This document shows, in pieces, positions 7,646-15,931 of a DNA stretch of 64,000 nucleotides. A program made the position numbers and the translations under genes. Position 1 is the first letter of the stretch. Each line of letters begins with the position of its first letter. Source of the DNA: Clostridiaceae bacterium (GTDB lineage Bacteria > Bacillota > Clostridia > Oscillospirales > Acutalibacteraceae); NCBI GenBank assembly GCA_016292785.1, contig JAEDFL010000007.1, positions 3,728 to 67,727 on the forward strand. The letters are read 5' to 3'. The notes below the pieces were generated by a model, which was given only the letters and a program-made list of their open reading frames with translations, was not told where the DNA came from and made no database searches.

Positions 7646-9322
7646 ATGGCATATTTGACCGACATTGAAATTGCACAGAGCTGCAAAATGAAACACATTA
7701 AGGATATTGCCGAAACTGCTCACGTTGACGAAAAATATATTGAGCAGTACGGCAATCACAAGGCAAAGATTGATCTTTCTTTGCTCAGTGAAACTGATAA
7801 AAAAGACGGCAAGCTCGTTCTTGTTACCGCAATTACGCCTACTCCGGCAGGCGAGGGCAAGACCACGACGACTATCGGTCTTGCAGACGGACTCAGAAGA
7901 ATAGGCAAAGACGCCGTTGTAGCTCTGCGTGAACCCTCGCTCGGTCCTGTTTTCGGAATAAAGGGCGGTGCGGCAGGCGGCGGATATGCTCAGGTCGTTC
8001 CTATGGAGGACATAAACCTTCACTTTACCGGTGATTTCCACGCAATCGGTGCGGCAAACAATCTTCTCGCCGCAATGCTTGACAACCACATTCAGCAGGG
8101 CAACGCTCTCGGAATTGACGTCCGCAAGATCACATGGAAACGCTGTGTCGATATGAACGACAGACAGCTCCGTTTCATCGTTGACGGTATGGGCGGTAAG
8201 GCAAACGGCGTTCCCCGTGAGGACGGATTTGACATAACCGTTGCTTCCGAAATTATGGCGGTTCTATGTCTTTCAACCTCGATTACCGATCTGAAAGAAA
8301 GACTTTCAAGAATAATTGTAGGCTATACTTATGACGACAAGCCCGTTACCTGCGGCCAGCTCAACGCTCAGGGTGCAATGACGGCTCTTTTGAAGGACGC
8401 GCTCAAGCCCAACCTTGTTCAGACTCTTGAGGGTACTCCTGCATTTGTTCACGGCGGTCCGTTTGCAAACATCGCCCACGGCTGTAACTCGGTTATGGCA
8501 ACAAAGATGGCTCTGAAAATGGGCGATTATGCCGTTACGGAGGCAGGCTTCGGCGCTGACCTCGGTGCCGAGAAGTTCCTCGACATCAAGTGCCGTATGG
8601 CAGGACTTACACCCGACGCCGTTGTTATCGTTGCAACTGTCCGTGCGCTTAAAATGCACGGCGGACTTGACAAGAAACAGCTCAACACCGAGGATCTCGA
8701 AGCTCTCGAAAGAGGTATTCCGAATCTTCTCCGTCACGTTTCAAACATCAAGAATGTTTATAAGCTCCCGTGCGTTGTCGCCGTCAACCGTTTCCCGACC
8801 GACACCGACGCCGAGATCGACTTCATCATCAAGAAGTGCAAGGAGCTTGGCGTAAACACCGTGCTCTCGACCGTATGGGCAGAGGGCGGCAAAGGCGGCG
8901 AAGACCTCGCAAAAGAGGTTGTCCGTCTCTGTGAGGAGGAAAAGGGCGACTTCACATTCTCCTACGACACAGATATTAGCATCGCAGAAAAAATCGAGGC
9001 AGTCGTCAAAAAGGTCTACGGCGGCGACGGTATCAATATTATGCCGAACGCAAAGAAGCAGATCGCACAGCTTGAGGAGCTCGGCTTCGGCAAATGTCCC
9101 GTATGTATTGCAAAGACTCAGTACAGCTTCTCCGACGATCCGACAAAGCTCGGCGCACCCGAAAACTTCACCGTAACTGTCAAGAATGTTAAGATCTCCG
9201 CAGGCGCAGGCTTCGTTGTCGTGCTGACGGGCGATATCCTCACAATGCCCGGTCTTCCGAAATCACCTGCCGCTGAACGAATTGACGTTGACGAAAACGG
9301 CAAGATTAGCGGTCTTTTTTAA
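7646..9322 (+). CDS. fhs: Formate--tetrahydrofolate ligase
   Basis: ATP-dependent formation of 10-formyltetrahydrofolate from formate, supplying one-carbon units for purines and, in acetogens, the methyl branch. The 558-residue length is typical. Motifs include the nucleotide loop TPTPAGEGKTTTT, EPSLGPVFGIKGGAAGGGYA and HGGPFANIAHGCNS. The start ATG follows AAAAAGGAAG. It is monocistronic: its own promoter lies upstream and a bidirectional terminator follows. Confidence 0.96.
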   Translation: MAYLTDIEIAQSCKMKHIKDIAETAHVDEKYIEQYGNHKAKIDLSLLSETDKKDGKLVLVTAITPTPAGEGKTTTTIGLADGLRRIGKDAVVALREPSLGPVFGIKGGAAGGGYAQVVPMEDINLHFTGDFHAIGAANNLLAAMLDNHIQQGNALGIDVRKITWKRCVDMNDRQLRFIVDGMGGKANGVPREDGFDITVASEIMAVLCLSTSITDLKERLSRIIVGYTYDDKPVTCGQLNAQGAMTALLKDALKPNLVQTLEGTPAFVHGGPFANIAHGCNSVMATKMALKMGDYAVTEAGFGADLGAEKFLDIKCRMAGLTPDAVVIVATVRALKMHGGLDKKQLNTEDLEALERGIPNLLRHVSNIKNVYKLPCVVAVNRFPTDTDAEIDFIIKKCKELGVNTVLSTVWAEGGKGGEDLAKEVVRLCEEEKGDFTFSYDTDISIAEKIEAVVKKVYGGDGINIMPNAKKQIAQLEELGFGKCPVCIAKTQYSFSDDPTKLGAPENFTVTVKNVKISAGAGFVVVLTGDILTMPGLPKSPAAERIDVDENGKISGLF

Positions 9323-9345
9323 AAGATAATAGATAAAAAATAAAA

Positions 9346-9381
9346 CCTTTCGCAAGGCTTAAAGTCTGCGAAAGGTTTTTT
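9346..9381. terminator. Bidirectional terminator between fhs and the secreted-protein gene
   Basis: CCTTTCGCA (9346-9354) pairs with TGCGAAAGG (9367-9375), followed by TTTTTTG on plus and by a TTTTATTTTTT run on minus. It serves both converging genes. Confidence 0.88.
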
Positions 9382-9393
9382 GTTTTTATTATA

Positions 9394-10482
9394 TCAGAAG
9401 ACTATAGTTCCTCCCAGAATTCTGTCAATAAGCATCATAATACGGAAAACGATATTGTAAAAGAGATTTGAGAAGAAGTCGGCAATTCTTGATACTACTT
9501 TGACTTCAACCGTGGTTGAAACGCCCGAAACAGGCTCGGTAACGGTAAGAGTTGTTTTGCCCGGTCTGTTGCCGTAAACAACGATTGAGCCGTCCTCGGG
9601 ATCATACTCTGCCGTTGCGATCTCCTCGTTGTCGACCGAAACCTCAAGCTCATCAAAGTTATAGCATGCGCCATACGGACGGATAATGGGATAGTTCCAA
9701 TCCATGTTGCCGCTGACAACATAAAAATCACCAAGCTCAATTTCTTCAATCGCTATCTTTGTCGCATCGGTTACATTGAAGCTAAACTCTGCGATGTCTT
9801 CATCAAAGCAAGCCAGATAAATACAGTAAAGCTTACCTGCCTCAACAATGAATGAAAAATCAAGCGAAGATTCGCTGTCGAAATAAGAATACTCGATATT
9901 TCCGTCGGAATCCATTACCGAGACGTCATCACAAGGCAACGTTGAATTGAGATTGTAGATACCGTCCTCTGTCGGCTTGAGAATAAAATATGCGCTCTCA
10001 CCGCTGAACGAATAAGAACCGTTCATTCTGATCTCAGGAAGATTATCAACCTTTGTGATGGTGAATGTAACTGTCGGCGCAGGAATTTCTTCCTCGAAGT
10101 AATCCTGACAATTCTCAAGCACAACAGTAACATTTGCGTCCTTTCCCGCAACGAAATAGTCCTCATTGCTGAGGATATTAACATCAATCGGGAAATCTAC
10201 TTCTTCTTCCGTATTTAAGTAACATAAGAAAAGATTTGAAACATTTTCCTCGTTAATTTCAACCGATATGGCAGCCATATTAAAATCTCCGGTTGAATTG
10301 TCGATTGATGCAGAAAGCTTGTAAACTCCGTCCTCGGGAACATTGAGAAGGAGGGTCTTGTATGTATCGATCGTCATCGTGTATTCCTTGTCGATCTCTA
10401 CCTCCGAAGATCCTGCGAACGAGGCAGTTGATAATGAAAGCATCATTATAACCGCCAATAAAATGCTGATAGTTTTTTTCAT
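9394..10482 (-). CDS. Secreted protein with Ig-like (BIG2) domain and amphipathic C-terminal helix
   Basis: A 362-residue protein of unknown function. It has a signal peptide (MKKTISILLAVIMMLSLSTA), two related beta-rich segments around EDGVYKLSASI and EDGIYNLNSTL that look like repeated carbohydrate-binding or Ig-like units, and a bacterial Ig-like segment near residues 280-330 (YGNRPGKTTLTVTEP). The last 28 residues are an amphipathic or hydrophobic helix rich in Phe, Ile and Met. ATG 10482 is chosen because AAGGGGAAA and the signal peptide follow from it. It is strongly acidic overall, as surface proteins often are. It probably acts outside the membrane. Confidence 0.75.
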   Translation of the reverse strand: MKKTISILLAVIMMLSLSTASFAGSSEVEIDKEYTMTIDTYKTLLLNVPEDGVYKLSASIDNSTGDFNMAAISVEINEENVSNLFLCYLNTEEEVDFPIDVNILSNEDYFVAGKDANVTVVLENCQDYFEEEIPAPTVTFTITKVDNLPEIRMNGSYSFSGESAYFILKPTEDGIYNLNSTLPCDDVSVMDSDGNIEYSYFDSESSLDFSFIVEAGKLYCIYLACFDEDIAEFSFNVTDATKIAIEEIELGDFYVVSGNMDWNYPIIRPYGACYNFDELEVSVDNEEIATAEYDPEDGSIVVYGNRPGKTTLTVTEPVSGVSTTVEVKVVSRIADFFSNLFYNIVFRIMMLIDRILGGTIVF

Positions 10483-10562
10483 GTACCATTTCCCCTTTTT
10501 TATTTTTTTCAGGAATTTTCTTCCTGAAAAAATTTTAACACACCTATGTGAAAAAATCAATA

Positions 10563-10608
10563 TAAAAAAACGGTATTGCCCATATTTTTTTGAATGTGCA
10601 ATACCGTT
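10563..10608 (-). terminator. Terminator of cysE-cysS
   Basis: On the minus strand AACGGTATTGC pairs with GCAATACCGTT around an 18-base loop, followed by seven T, directly after the cysS stop. Confidence 0.85.
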
Positions 10609-10619
10609 AATTTTATTTA

Positions 10620-12011
10620 TTATTCTCTGTGCCACTTAACTCCCTGGGCGGTGTCCTCAAGGACGATGCCCTTGGCTTTCAGCTCGTCACGGATTCGGTC
10701 GGCTTCAGCCCAATTCCTGTCCTTTCGAGCCTGTGTTCTCTGCTCAATCAGAGCTTCAATCTCGCTGTCGAGGTCTTCCTTTTTGCGGTTATAAACCAGA
10801 CCGAGTACATCTGCCAGCTCGTCAAAAACCTTTATTGCCGCTTCGACCGTGCCCTTGTTGGCATTTGCGGCGATAACGTTTGAGTTGATGTCACGCACAA
10901 GCTCAAACAGAGCCGCTATTGCGTCCGCCGTGTTGAGGTCGTCGCTCATCGCTTCAACAAACTGCTGACGGCGTTTGTCAAACATTGCAAGAATATCGCT
11001 GTCCGCTTCGCCCTCTGCCGCATTCTCAAGCGCAAAATCAAGGCTGTCACGGCAGGTGTAAAGACGGGCAAGGGAAGCCTTGCACTGCTCAATTATATCC
11101 GTGCTGTAATTGATAGGACTTCTGTAATGCGACGATATCATAAGGAAACGGATCGGCTCATAGCCGTATTTTTCCGCAACATCTCTTACGGTGAAGAAAT
11201 TGCCGAGCGACTTCGACATCTTAACATTGTCAACGTTGATATATCCGTTGTGCATCCAATAATTTGCGAAAGGCACGCCGTTGCAGCACTCGCTCTGAGC
11301 GATCTCATTCTCATGGTGAGGGAAGATGAGATCCTGACCGCCGCAGTGAATGTCGATCGTATTGCCGAGGAAGCGTCTTACCATCGCAGAACATTCGATA
11401 TGCCAGCCCGGTCTGCCGTGTCCCCACGGGGACTCCCAGTAAGGCTCGCCCGGCTTTGCGCTCTTCCAGAGAGCGAAGTCCATCGGCTCTTTTTTGACCT
11501 CGCCGACCATAATTCTTGCGCCGGCTTCAAGATCCTCAAGCGGCTGGTGCGAAAGCTTACCGTACTCGCTGAATTTGGAGGGGCTGAAATAAACATCGCC
11601 GTCAACGGCATAGGCGTAGCCCTTGTCGATAAGGGTGGAAACTATGTCGATTATCTCGTCAATATTCTCCGTTGCCTTGGGGTGAACGGTTGCCTCGCGC
11701 ACATTCATTCCCTTGACATCTTTCCAGTATTCCTCAATGTACTTTTCGCTGACCTGCTTATAGGTCAGGTTTTCCTCGTTGGCACGTTTAATTATCTTGT
11801 CGTCAATATCCGTGAAGTTCTGAACAAATCTGACGTCATATCCGATATATTCAAGAAAACGGCGCAGAACATCGAACACGCAGAGCGGTCTTGCGTTGCC
11901 GATATGAATAAAATTATACACTGTCGGACCGCAGGCATAGATCTTAACCTTGCCCTCCTCCACGGTTTTAAGCTCTTCCTTTGTTCTTGTAAGAGTGTTG
12001 AAAATCTTCAT
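10620..12011 (-). CDS. cysS: Cysteinyl-tRNA synthetase
   Basis: Charges tRNA-Cys. The 463-residue class I synthetase has the zinc and HIGH region (CGPTVYNFIHIGNARP), FTDIDDKII, GRPGWHIECSAM and KMSKSLGNFFT. Its ATG overlaps the cysE stop by four bases (ATGA), with GGAGG just upstream, so the two genes are translationally coupled. Expression is governed by the T-box leader ahead of cysE, which would sense uncharged tRNA-Cys, the substrate of this enzyme. Confidence 0.97.
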   Translation of the reverse strand: MKIFNTLTRTKEELKTVEEGKVKIYACGPTVYNFIHIGNARPLCVFDVLRRFLEYIGYDVRFVQNFTDIDDKIIKRANEENLTYKQVSEKYIEEYWKDVKGMNVREATVHPKATENIDEIIDIVSTLIDKGYAYAVDGDVYFSPSKFSEYGKLSHQPLEDLEAGARIMVGEVKKEPMDFALWKSAKPGEPYWESPWGHGRPGWHIECSAMVRRFLGNTIDIHCGGQDLIFPHHENEIAQSECCNGVPFANYWMHNGYINVDNVKMSKSLGNFFTVRDVAEKYGYEPIRFLMISSHYRSPINYSTDIIEQCKASLARLYTCRDSLDFALENAAEGEADSDILAMFDKRRQQFVEAMSDDLNTADAIAALFELVRDINSNVIAANANKGTVEAAIKVFDELADVLGLVYNRKKEDLDSEIEALIEQRTQARKDRNWAEADRIRDELKAKGIVLEDTAQGVKWHRE

Positions 12012-12637
12012 TGTATATCCTCCAGTTTCTTTTTAAGCTTGTCAATTTCGCTCTGCAATCTGCAAAGCTCCTGTGAAACAGGATCGGGAATGTGGATCTG
12101 GTCAAGATCCTGCACCCTCTCGCCGTTCCTGCGGACAACCCTCGCAGGGACTCCGACCGCAGTTGAGTTCTTGGGTATTCTGTCAAGCACAACGGCTCCG
12201 GCGGCAATATTGGTATTGTCTCCGACAGTTACGGGGCCGAGGATTTTTGCGCCTGCTCCGATAAGCACGTTATTGCCTATCGTCGGGTGACGCTTTCCGA
12301 TGTCCTTGCCCGTACCGCCGAGGGTAACGCCCTGATATACGGTAACATCGTCACCGATAACGGTGGTTTCACCGATTACCGTTCCCGTTCCGTGATCTAT
12401 GAAAAATCTTCTGCCGATCTGCGCTCCGGGATGGATTTCAATTCCCGTTTTTCTGACGCAGCGCTGAGAGATCATTCTCGCAATGAAAAACATATTGTGG
12501 TTATAGAACCAATGCGCTTTTCTGTGGCTTCTGATCGCCTTAAAGCCCGGATAAAGCAAAATAACCTCAAGCGCAGAGGTAGCGGCAGGATCCCTTTCAC
12601 GGAAGCTATTTATATCTTCTTTTATTCGATCAAACAA
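12008..12637 (-). CDS. cysE: Serine O-acetyltransferase
   Basis: Makes O-acetylserine from serine and acetyl-CoA, the first step of cysteine synthesis. The 209-residue protein has an N-terminal helical domain (RIKEDINSFRERDPAATS) and a left-handed beta-helix of hexapeptide repeats with the family block IDHGTGTVIGET and GGTGKDIGKRHP. The start is a TTG at 12637, six bases after GGAAAGGAGG. Longer readings would run back into the T-box leader and are not credible. First gene of the cysE-cysS operon. Confidence 0.92.
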   Translation of the reverse strand: MFDRIKEDINSFRERDPAATSALEVILLYPGFKAIRSHRKAHWFYNHNMFFIARMISQRCVRKTGIEIHPGAQIGRRFFIDHGTGTVIGETTVIGDDVTVYQGVTLGGTGKDIGKRHPTIGNNVLIGAGAKILGPVTVGDNTNIAAGAVVLDRIPKNSTAVGVPARVVRRNGERVQDLDQIHIPDPVSQELCRLQSEIDKLKKKLEDIQ

Positions 12638-12664
12638 CAGAATCCTCCTTTCCGGTCTTTGCCT

Positions 12665-12905
12665 AAGTATGAAAAAGCCTCCGCCGCACACAGTGCGACA
12701 GAGGCGGATAACCGCGGTTCCACTCCGACTTATTACTCTGAGTCCTGTAACGGGGACGACCGCACAGAGATACTCGCCAAAGGCTTTCCCCCTGCGTGCT
12801 GGCGGGTGCATTTCGTCCGAACCTTCACAAGAGGCTTTCACCGTTATGCCTCATTCTCTGCTGTGTCCGTATCGGATTACTTCTCCCGATAAACGCATTT
12901 TCGTG
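12665..12905 (-). promoter_or_regulatory. T-box leader, cysteine-specific
   Basis: A tRNA-sensing antitermination leader upstream of cysE-cysS. The minus strand carries the T-box core AGTGGAACCGCGG (about 12724-12712), then a terminator (GCCTCTGTCGCAC paired with GTGCGGCGGAGGC, then TTTTT at 12672-12706). The Stem I specifier is read as TGC (12810-12808) within AAATGCACC, a cysteine codon, and AGTAA near the Stem I base fits the loop E motif. Specificity agrees with the two genes controlled. It fills the 307 bases between MIF and cysE. Confidence 0.93.
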
Positions 12906-12909
12906 TGTC

Positions 12910-12937
12910 ATTATAGCACAAAATAAAAATAAATCAA
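12910..12937 (-). promoter_or_regulatory. Promoter of the cysE T-box operon
   Basis: TTGATT (12937-12932), a 16-base spacer and TATAAT (12915-12910) on the minus strand, just ahead of the T-box leader. Confidence 0.75.
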
Positions 12938-12944
12938 TATTTTT

Positions 12945-13289
12945 TTAGAAATTACTTCCGTTCCAGCCCCACATATCGACTTCTTCATACTTAATATATA
13001 CGTTTGAAGCGTCGATGCCGAGCACATTGTCGAGGATTTCGCAGATTTTCGCAGTCAGCTTGTTTGACTGGGAATAGTCGATCTTGCCGAAAACCTTGAC
13101 TTCGACATAGGCGATCGGCTTTGAATTGTCGCCCTTGAAATAAAGGCGGCATTTATCCTCCAAGCTGAGCATGAGCCACTGCTCGCTCTTGCCCGAAAGT
13201 ATGGATATCGCCTTTCCAAGCTCACTTTTGAGAGTCAGCTCCTGCTCCTCGGATATGGCAACGTTTGTTTTTGTTGAGATCATCGGCAT
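12945..13289 (-). CDS. MIF/tautomerase superfamily protein
   Basis: A 114-residue homologue of macrophage migration inhibitory factor, a trimeric tautomerase fold. The catalytic residue of the family is Pro1 after Met removal. I therefore choose ATG 13289 (MPMISTKTN), which also has GAGAGG at good spacing, over the ATG three codons upstream that overlaps the previous stop. Conserved features include the LEDKCRLYFKGD region and VYIKYEEV near the C-terminus. Last gene of a four-gene operon. The physiological substrate is unknown. Confidence 0.85.
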   Translation of the reverse strand: MPMISTKTNVAISEEQELTLKSELGKAISILSGKSEQWLMLSLEDKCRLYFKGDNSKPIAYVEVKVFGKIDYSQSNKLTAKICEILDNVLGIDASNVYIKYEEVDMWGWNGSNF

Positions 13290-13294
13290 AAAAA

Positions 13295-13714
13295 TCATCC
13301 TCTCATAGCTCTGATTTTTTCTCTGATTAGTTTTTCGCCCTCATCGGGATCGTCGGTGTTCAGCACCGTCTTTTCCATCGGGCACATATCCGTACCCTGT
13401 CGGTTGATGATGAAGTCCACTAATTTATCATATGTAAAAATAACGCTTTTATCATCAAGATATGCTTTTGCGTGTCTGCTTGTCACGGCTGCGAATATTT
13501 CGGAAACGCCGTATTTTTCAAGCAGCATCGCCGCCGCCTTACCGATCACACGGTCGGCAACCGCCGCTGATCTGAAGAAATCGGGATCATCGTCGATTTT
13601 TTCAAGGATCGGAGCAACTCCCCTCTTCTCCGAGGTGTACTCGCCCTTTTCGCTCACGGCGGCAAAAGTAACATTATCTGTCAGCAGTTCCTTTGCTTTT
13701 TCTGTTGCTGTCAA
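13295..13714 (-). CDS. DUF1893 family protein
   Basis: A 139-residue protein that fits DUF1893, whose structurally known member from Thermotoga has a cytidine-deaminase-like fold; no activity is established. It carries GVAPILEKIDDDP, a conserved central AVADRVIGKAAAML segment and a Cys near the C-terminus in GTDMCPMEK. It starts at TTG 13714, eight bases after AAAGGTGG, and overlaps the ECF gene by 41 bases. Its place between a transporter subunit and a tautomerase suggests a small-metabolite pathway (inference). Confidence 0.78.
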   Translation of the reverse strand: MTATEKAKELLTDNVTFAAVSEKGEYTSEKRGVAPILEKIDDDPDFFRSAAVADRVIGKAAAMLLEKYGVSEIFAAVTSRHAKAYLDDKSVIFTYDKLVDFIINRQGTDMCPMEKTVLNTDDPDEGEKLIREKIRAMRG

Positions 13715-14249
13715 TTATTAAACCACCTTTTTTTGCCGCATAGATTATCGGAGGTATCACAAGAAGCTGAAGTCCTATACCGTAAACACCCTTGACGGTT
13801 GCTGTCACGGCGGCTATCGCTCCGCCGCACTTGATGTTCAAAAGGTTTGCGGCTACAAAGAGCATTGCGGCATAAAACAGTCTGCCGGCAACCATTGAGG
13901 CGACAAGAGCTATTATTGCGCCGAATTTTTTGTCTTTCAGCTTTGCCTTATGATACAGCAGTCCGCAGACCAGTCCGTAAACCGCAAGCTCGCCCATCAT
14001 AAACGGAAGCCTCGGAGTTCCCGGCATACCGGTTATAAAGTGGCTGATAAGCGGCGTGAGCAGTCCGATTGCAAAGCCGTATTCGCCGCCGATCACAAAA
14101 CCGGCAAGAAGTACGGGAATGTGCATCGGCAGAAAGACCTCGCCCGCCTGAGGGATTCCCGTCAGGTGGAAAAGCTGAGGCAGAATAATTCCGAACGCAA
14201 GCATCAGCGCACCTGCGGTCATTTTCCGTGTCTTTATATTTATCTTCAT
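13674..14249 (-). CDS. ECF transporter substrate-binding (S) component
   Basis: A 191-residue integral membrane protein with about six hydrophobic helices and the FLPMHIPVLLAGF segment common in ECF-type S components, which capture vitamins or cofactors and use a shared EcfAA'T module. The module is not in this window. The substrate cannot be told from sequence alone. The start overlaps the aldo/keto reductase stop (ATGA) and the end overlaps the DUF1893 start, so the operon is tightly coupled. Confidence 0.75.
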   Translation of the reverse strand: MKINIKTRKMTAGALMLAFGIILPQLFHLTGIPQAGEVFLPMHIPVLLAGFVIGGEYGFAIGLLTPLISHFITGMPGTPRLPFMMGELAVYGLVCGLLYHKAKLKDKKFGAIIALVASMVAGRLFYAAMLFVAANLLNIKCGGAIAAVTATVKGVYGIGLQLLVIPPIIYAAKKGGLIIDSNRKSKGTADR

Positions 14250-15367
14250 TTAAGCTCGTCCATTTCCTTTTGAAGTCTTTCAAGATTTTCACGAATTTCG
14301 ATCTTCTGCGGACACTTCTTTTCGCATTTACCGCACTTGACGCAGTTCTTCGCTTTTTCCTTATCGTCCATTTCCGCCCAACGCTTCTTGGCATTCTCAA
14401 AGTTTTCGTATGCGAAGCACTTGTTCCATATATCAAAATTCTTGGGAATATTGACTCCGAAAGGACAGGGCTGGCAGTAACGGCAGTCGGTACAACCGTT
14501 TCTCATCTTGCTGAGAATTTTTGCCGCCGCTTTTTCTACAAGCTTCTTTTCCTCATCGGTCATCGGCTTGTAATCACCGAAGGTCTTGAGATTATCCTCG
14601 ACCTGATACATCTCGGTCATTCCGCTGAGAATGAGCTTGACATTGTCGAACGAGGCGCACCAACGCATCGCCCATGAAGAAAGGGAGCTTTCGGGATCAT
14701 AGGCTCTGAAAATCTCGGCAACATCATCGGGAAGATTTGCAAGCGTACCGCCCTTGACAGGCTCCATTACGATAACGGGTATGCCGAGCTTCTCGGCAAG
14801 GTCAAGTCCTCTGAGACCTGCCTGCTCCCTGATATCTATGTAATTTATCTGAAGCTGGACAAAATCCCACTTGCGTGCCGTGATGATTTTTTCGTATGCC
14901 TCATACTCGTCGTGGAAAGAAAGACCGAAATGCTTGATCTTGCCCTGAGCCTGAAGCTTCTCGATAACGTCAATTATGCCGAGCTCCTGAACGGTATTCC
15001 ACTTATCCTCGTCAATGGCATGGAGAAGATAGAAATCGACGTAGTCCACGCCCATACGCTCAAGCTGTTTATTGATAAATTCCTCGGTGTCGCTGATCTT
15101 TTCCTTTTCCCAGATAGGGAGCTTGGTTGCAAGCAGATACGAGTTTCTGTCGTATTTTTTCAGCGCCTTGCCGATGAAAGGCTCGCTCTGTCCGCCGTGA
15201 TAGGGATAGGCGGTATCAAAATATCTTACTCCGCCCTCATAGGCACGGTCGATAAGCTCCTGCGCCCTTTCCTCGTCAATTTTTCCGTCCTTTTCGGGGA
15301 AACGCATACAGCCGTAACCCAAAAGGGAGGTTTCAACACCGATATTTTCAAAAGTTCTTTTTTCCAT
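14246..15367 (-). CDS. Aldo/keto reductase with C-terminal 4Fe-4S domain
   Basis: A 373-residue fusion. An aldo/keto reductase barrel (about 1-265; the Asp-Tyr pair in FDTAYPYHGGQSE, and the HFGLSFHDEYEAY region) is followed by a ferredoxin-like tail. The tail has two cysteine clusters, CTDCRYCQPCP near 295 and CVKCGKCEKKCP near 350. Such fusions are common in Clostridia as oxidoreductases of unknown substrate. GAGGTG precedes ATG 15367. First gene of the operon, with its own promoter. Confidence 0.9.
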   Translation of the reverse strand: MEKRTFENIGVETSLLGYGCMRFPEKDGKIDEERAQELIDRAYEGGVRYFDTAYPYHGGQSEPFIGKALKKYDRNSYLLATKLPIWEKEKISDTEEFINKQLERMGVDYVDFYLLHAIDEDKWNTVQELGIIDVIEKLQAQGKIKHFGLSFHDEYEAYEKIITARKWDFVQLQINYIDIREQAGLRGLDLAEKLGIPVIVMEPVKGGTLANLPDDVAEIFRAYDPESSLSSWAMRWCASFDNVKLILSGMTEMYQVEDNLKTFGDYKPMTDEEKKLVEKAAAKILSKMRNGCTDCRYCQPCPFGVNIPKNFDIWNKCFAYENFENAKKRWAEMDDKEKAKNCVKCGKCEKKCPQKIEIRENLERLQKEMDELK

Positions 15368-15385
15368 AAAAACACCTCATCGGTT

Positions 15386-15414
15386 ATATTATCATATAAT
15401 TATATATTTTTCAA
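15386..15414 (-). promoter_or_regulatory. Promoter of the aldo/keto reductase operon
   Basis: TTGAAA (15414-15409), a 17-base spacer and TAATAT (15391-15386) on the minus strand. Confidence 0.65.
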
Positions 15415-15445
15415 GCAAAGGGGAAATAATAGCCACATATTTTTC

Positions 15446-15474
15446 TTGAAATTCATTTTAGCTTATGTTATTAT
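15446..15474 (+). promoter_or_regulatory. Promoter of the small membrane protein at 15510
   Basis: TTGAAA (15446-15451), a 17-base spacer and TATTAT (15469-15474), divergent from the preceding promoter. Confidence 0.65.
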
Positions 15475-15509
15475 TATGTTAATTCTTTCAATGAACTGAG
15501 GGATAATAA

Positions 15510-15860
15510 ATGGTTGCGGAAAAAGAAAAGACAGAAAAGGCTCAGAAGCCTGTCAAAAAAATTGAAAAATTTATCTGGTTTTTTGCCTCGGCGGTGATTG
15601 CCGCTGTCGGCACGATTTGCCATATCAACAATATCAAATTCAACATATGGGTAAGTGTTTTTTATTCTGCATTTCTGTTCTTCACCATCATTATGGCGGC
15701 ACAGCGCACAAGCATTGAGCGCTTCGGCTATGCGGACGATTCGAACGAGGGCAACAAGCTGAAATATGCCCTGACCTCGATCCTGTATTACATATTCATT
15801 TTCACCGCCGTAGCTTACGCTTTCCTTGCCCTCTGGGTATCGGGAGTATTCTCGATATAA
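15510..15860 (+). CDS. Small membrane protein of unknown function
   Basis: A 116-residue protein I do not recognise. It has a lysine-rich cytoplasmic N-terminus (KEKTEKAQKPVKKIEK) and three hydrophobic segments at about 22-38, 45-63 and 86-113. A polar loop, RTSIERFGYADDSNEGN, lies between the second and third. TGAGGGA precedes the ATG. It has its own promoter and terminator, so it is a monocistronic unit that has kept clean coding signals. Confidence 0.7.
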   Translation: MVAEKEKTEKAQKPVKKIEKFIWFFASAVIAAVGTICHINNIKFNIWVSVFYSAFLFFTIIMAAQRTSIERFGYADDSNEGNKLKYALTSILYYIFIFTAVAYAFLALWVSGVFSI

Positions 15861-15883
15861 GTTTCAAACATAATATGCGGTAA

Positions 15884-15922
15884 CCGCTCCGTTTTGCATC
15901 AAAGCTTAACGGAGCGGATTTA
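15884..15922. terminator. Bidirectional terminator between the small membrane protein gene and lexA
   Basis: CCGCTCCGTT (15884-15893) pairs perfectly with AACGGAGCGG (15908-15917), followed by a T-rich run on plus. Confidence 0.85.
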
Positions 15923-15931
15923 TTTTTCGTA

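Noticed and set aside
12640..12670. GCAAAG motif (AGGCAAAGACC) in the cysE leader as a fourth ANTAR-type hairpin
   Set aside because: The 3' arm does not pair (no GT after the loop), and it lies between the T-box terminator and the ribosome site.
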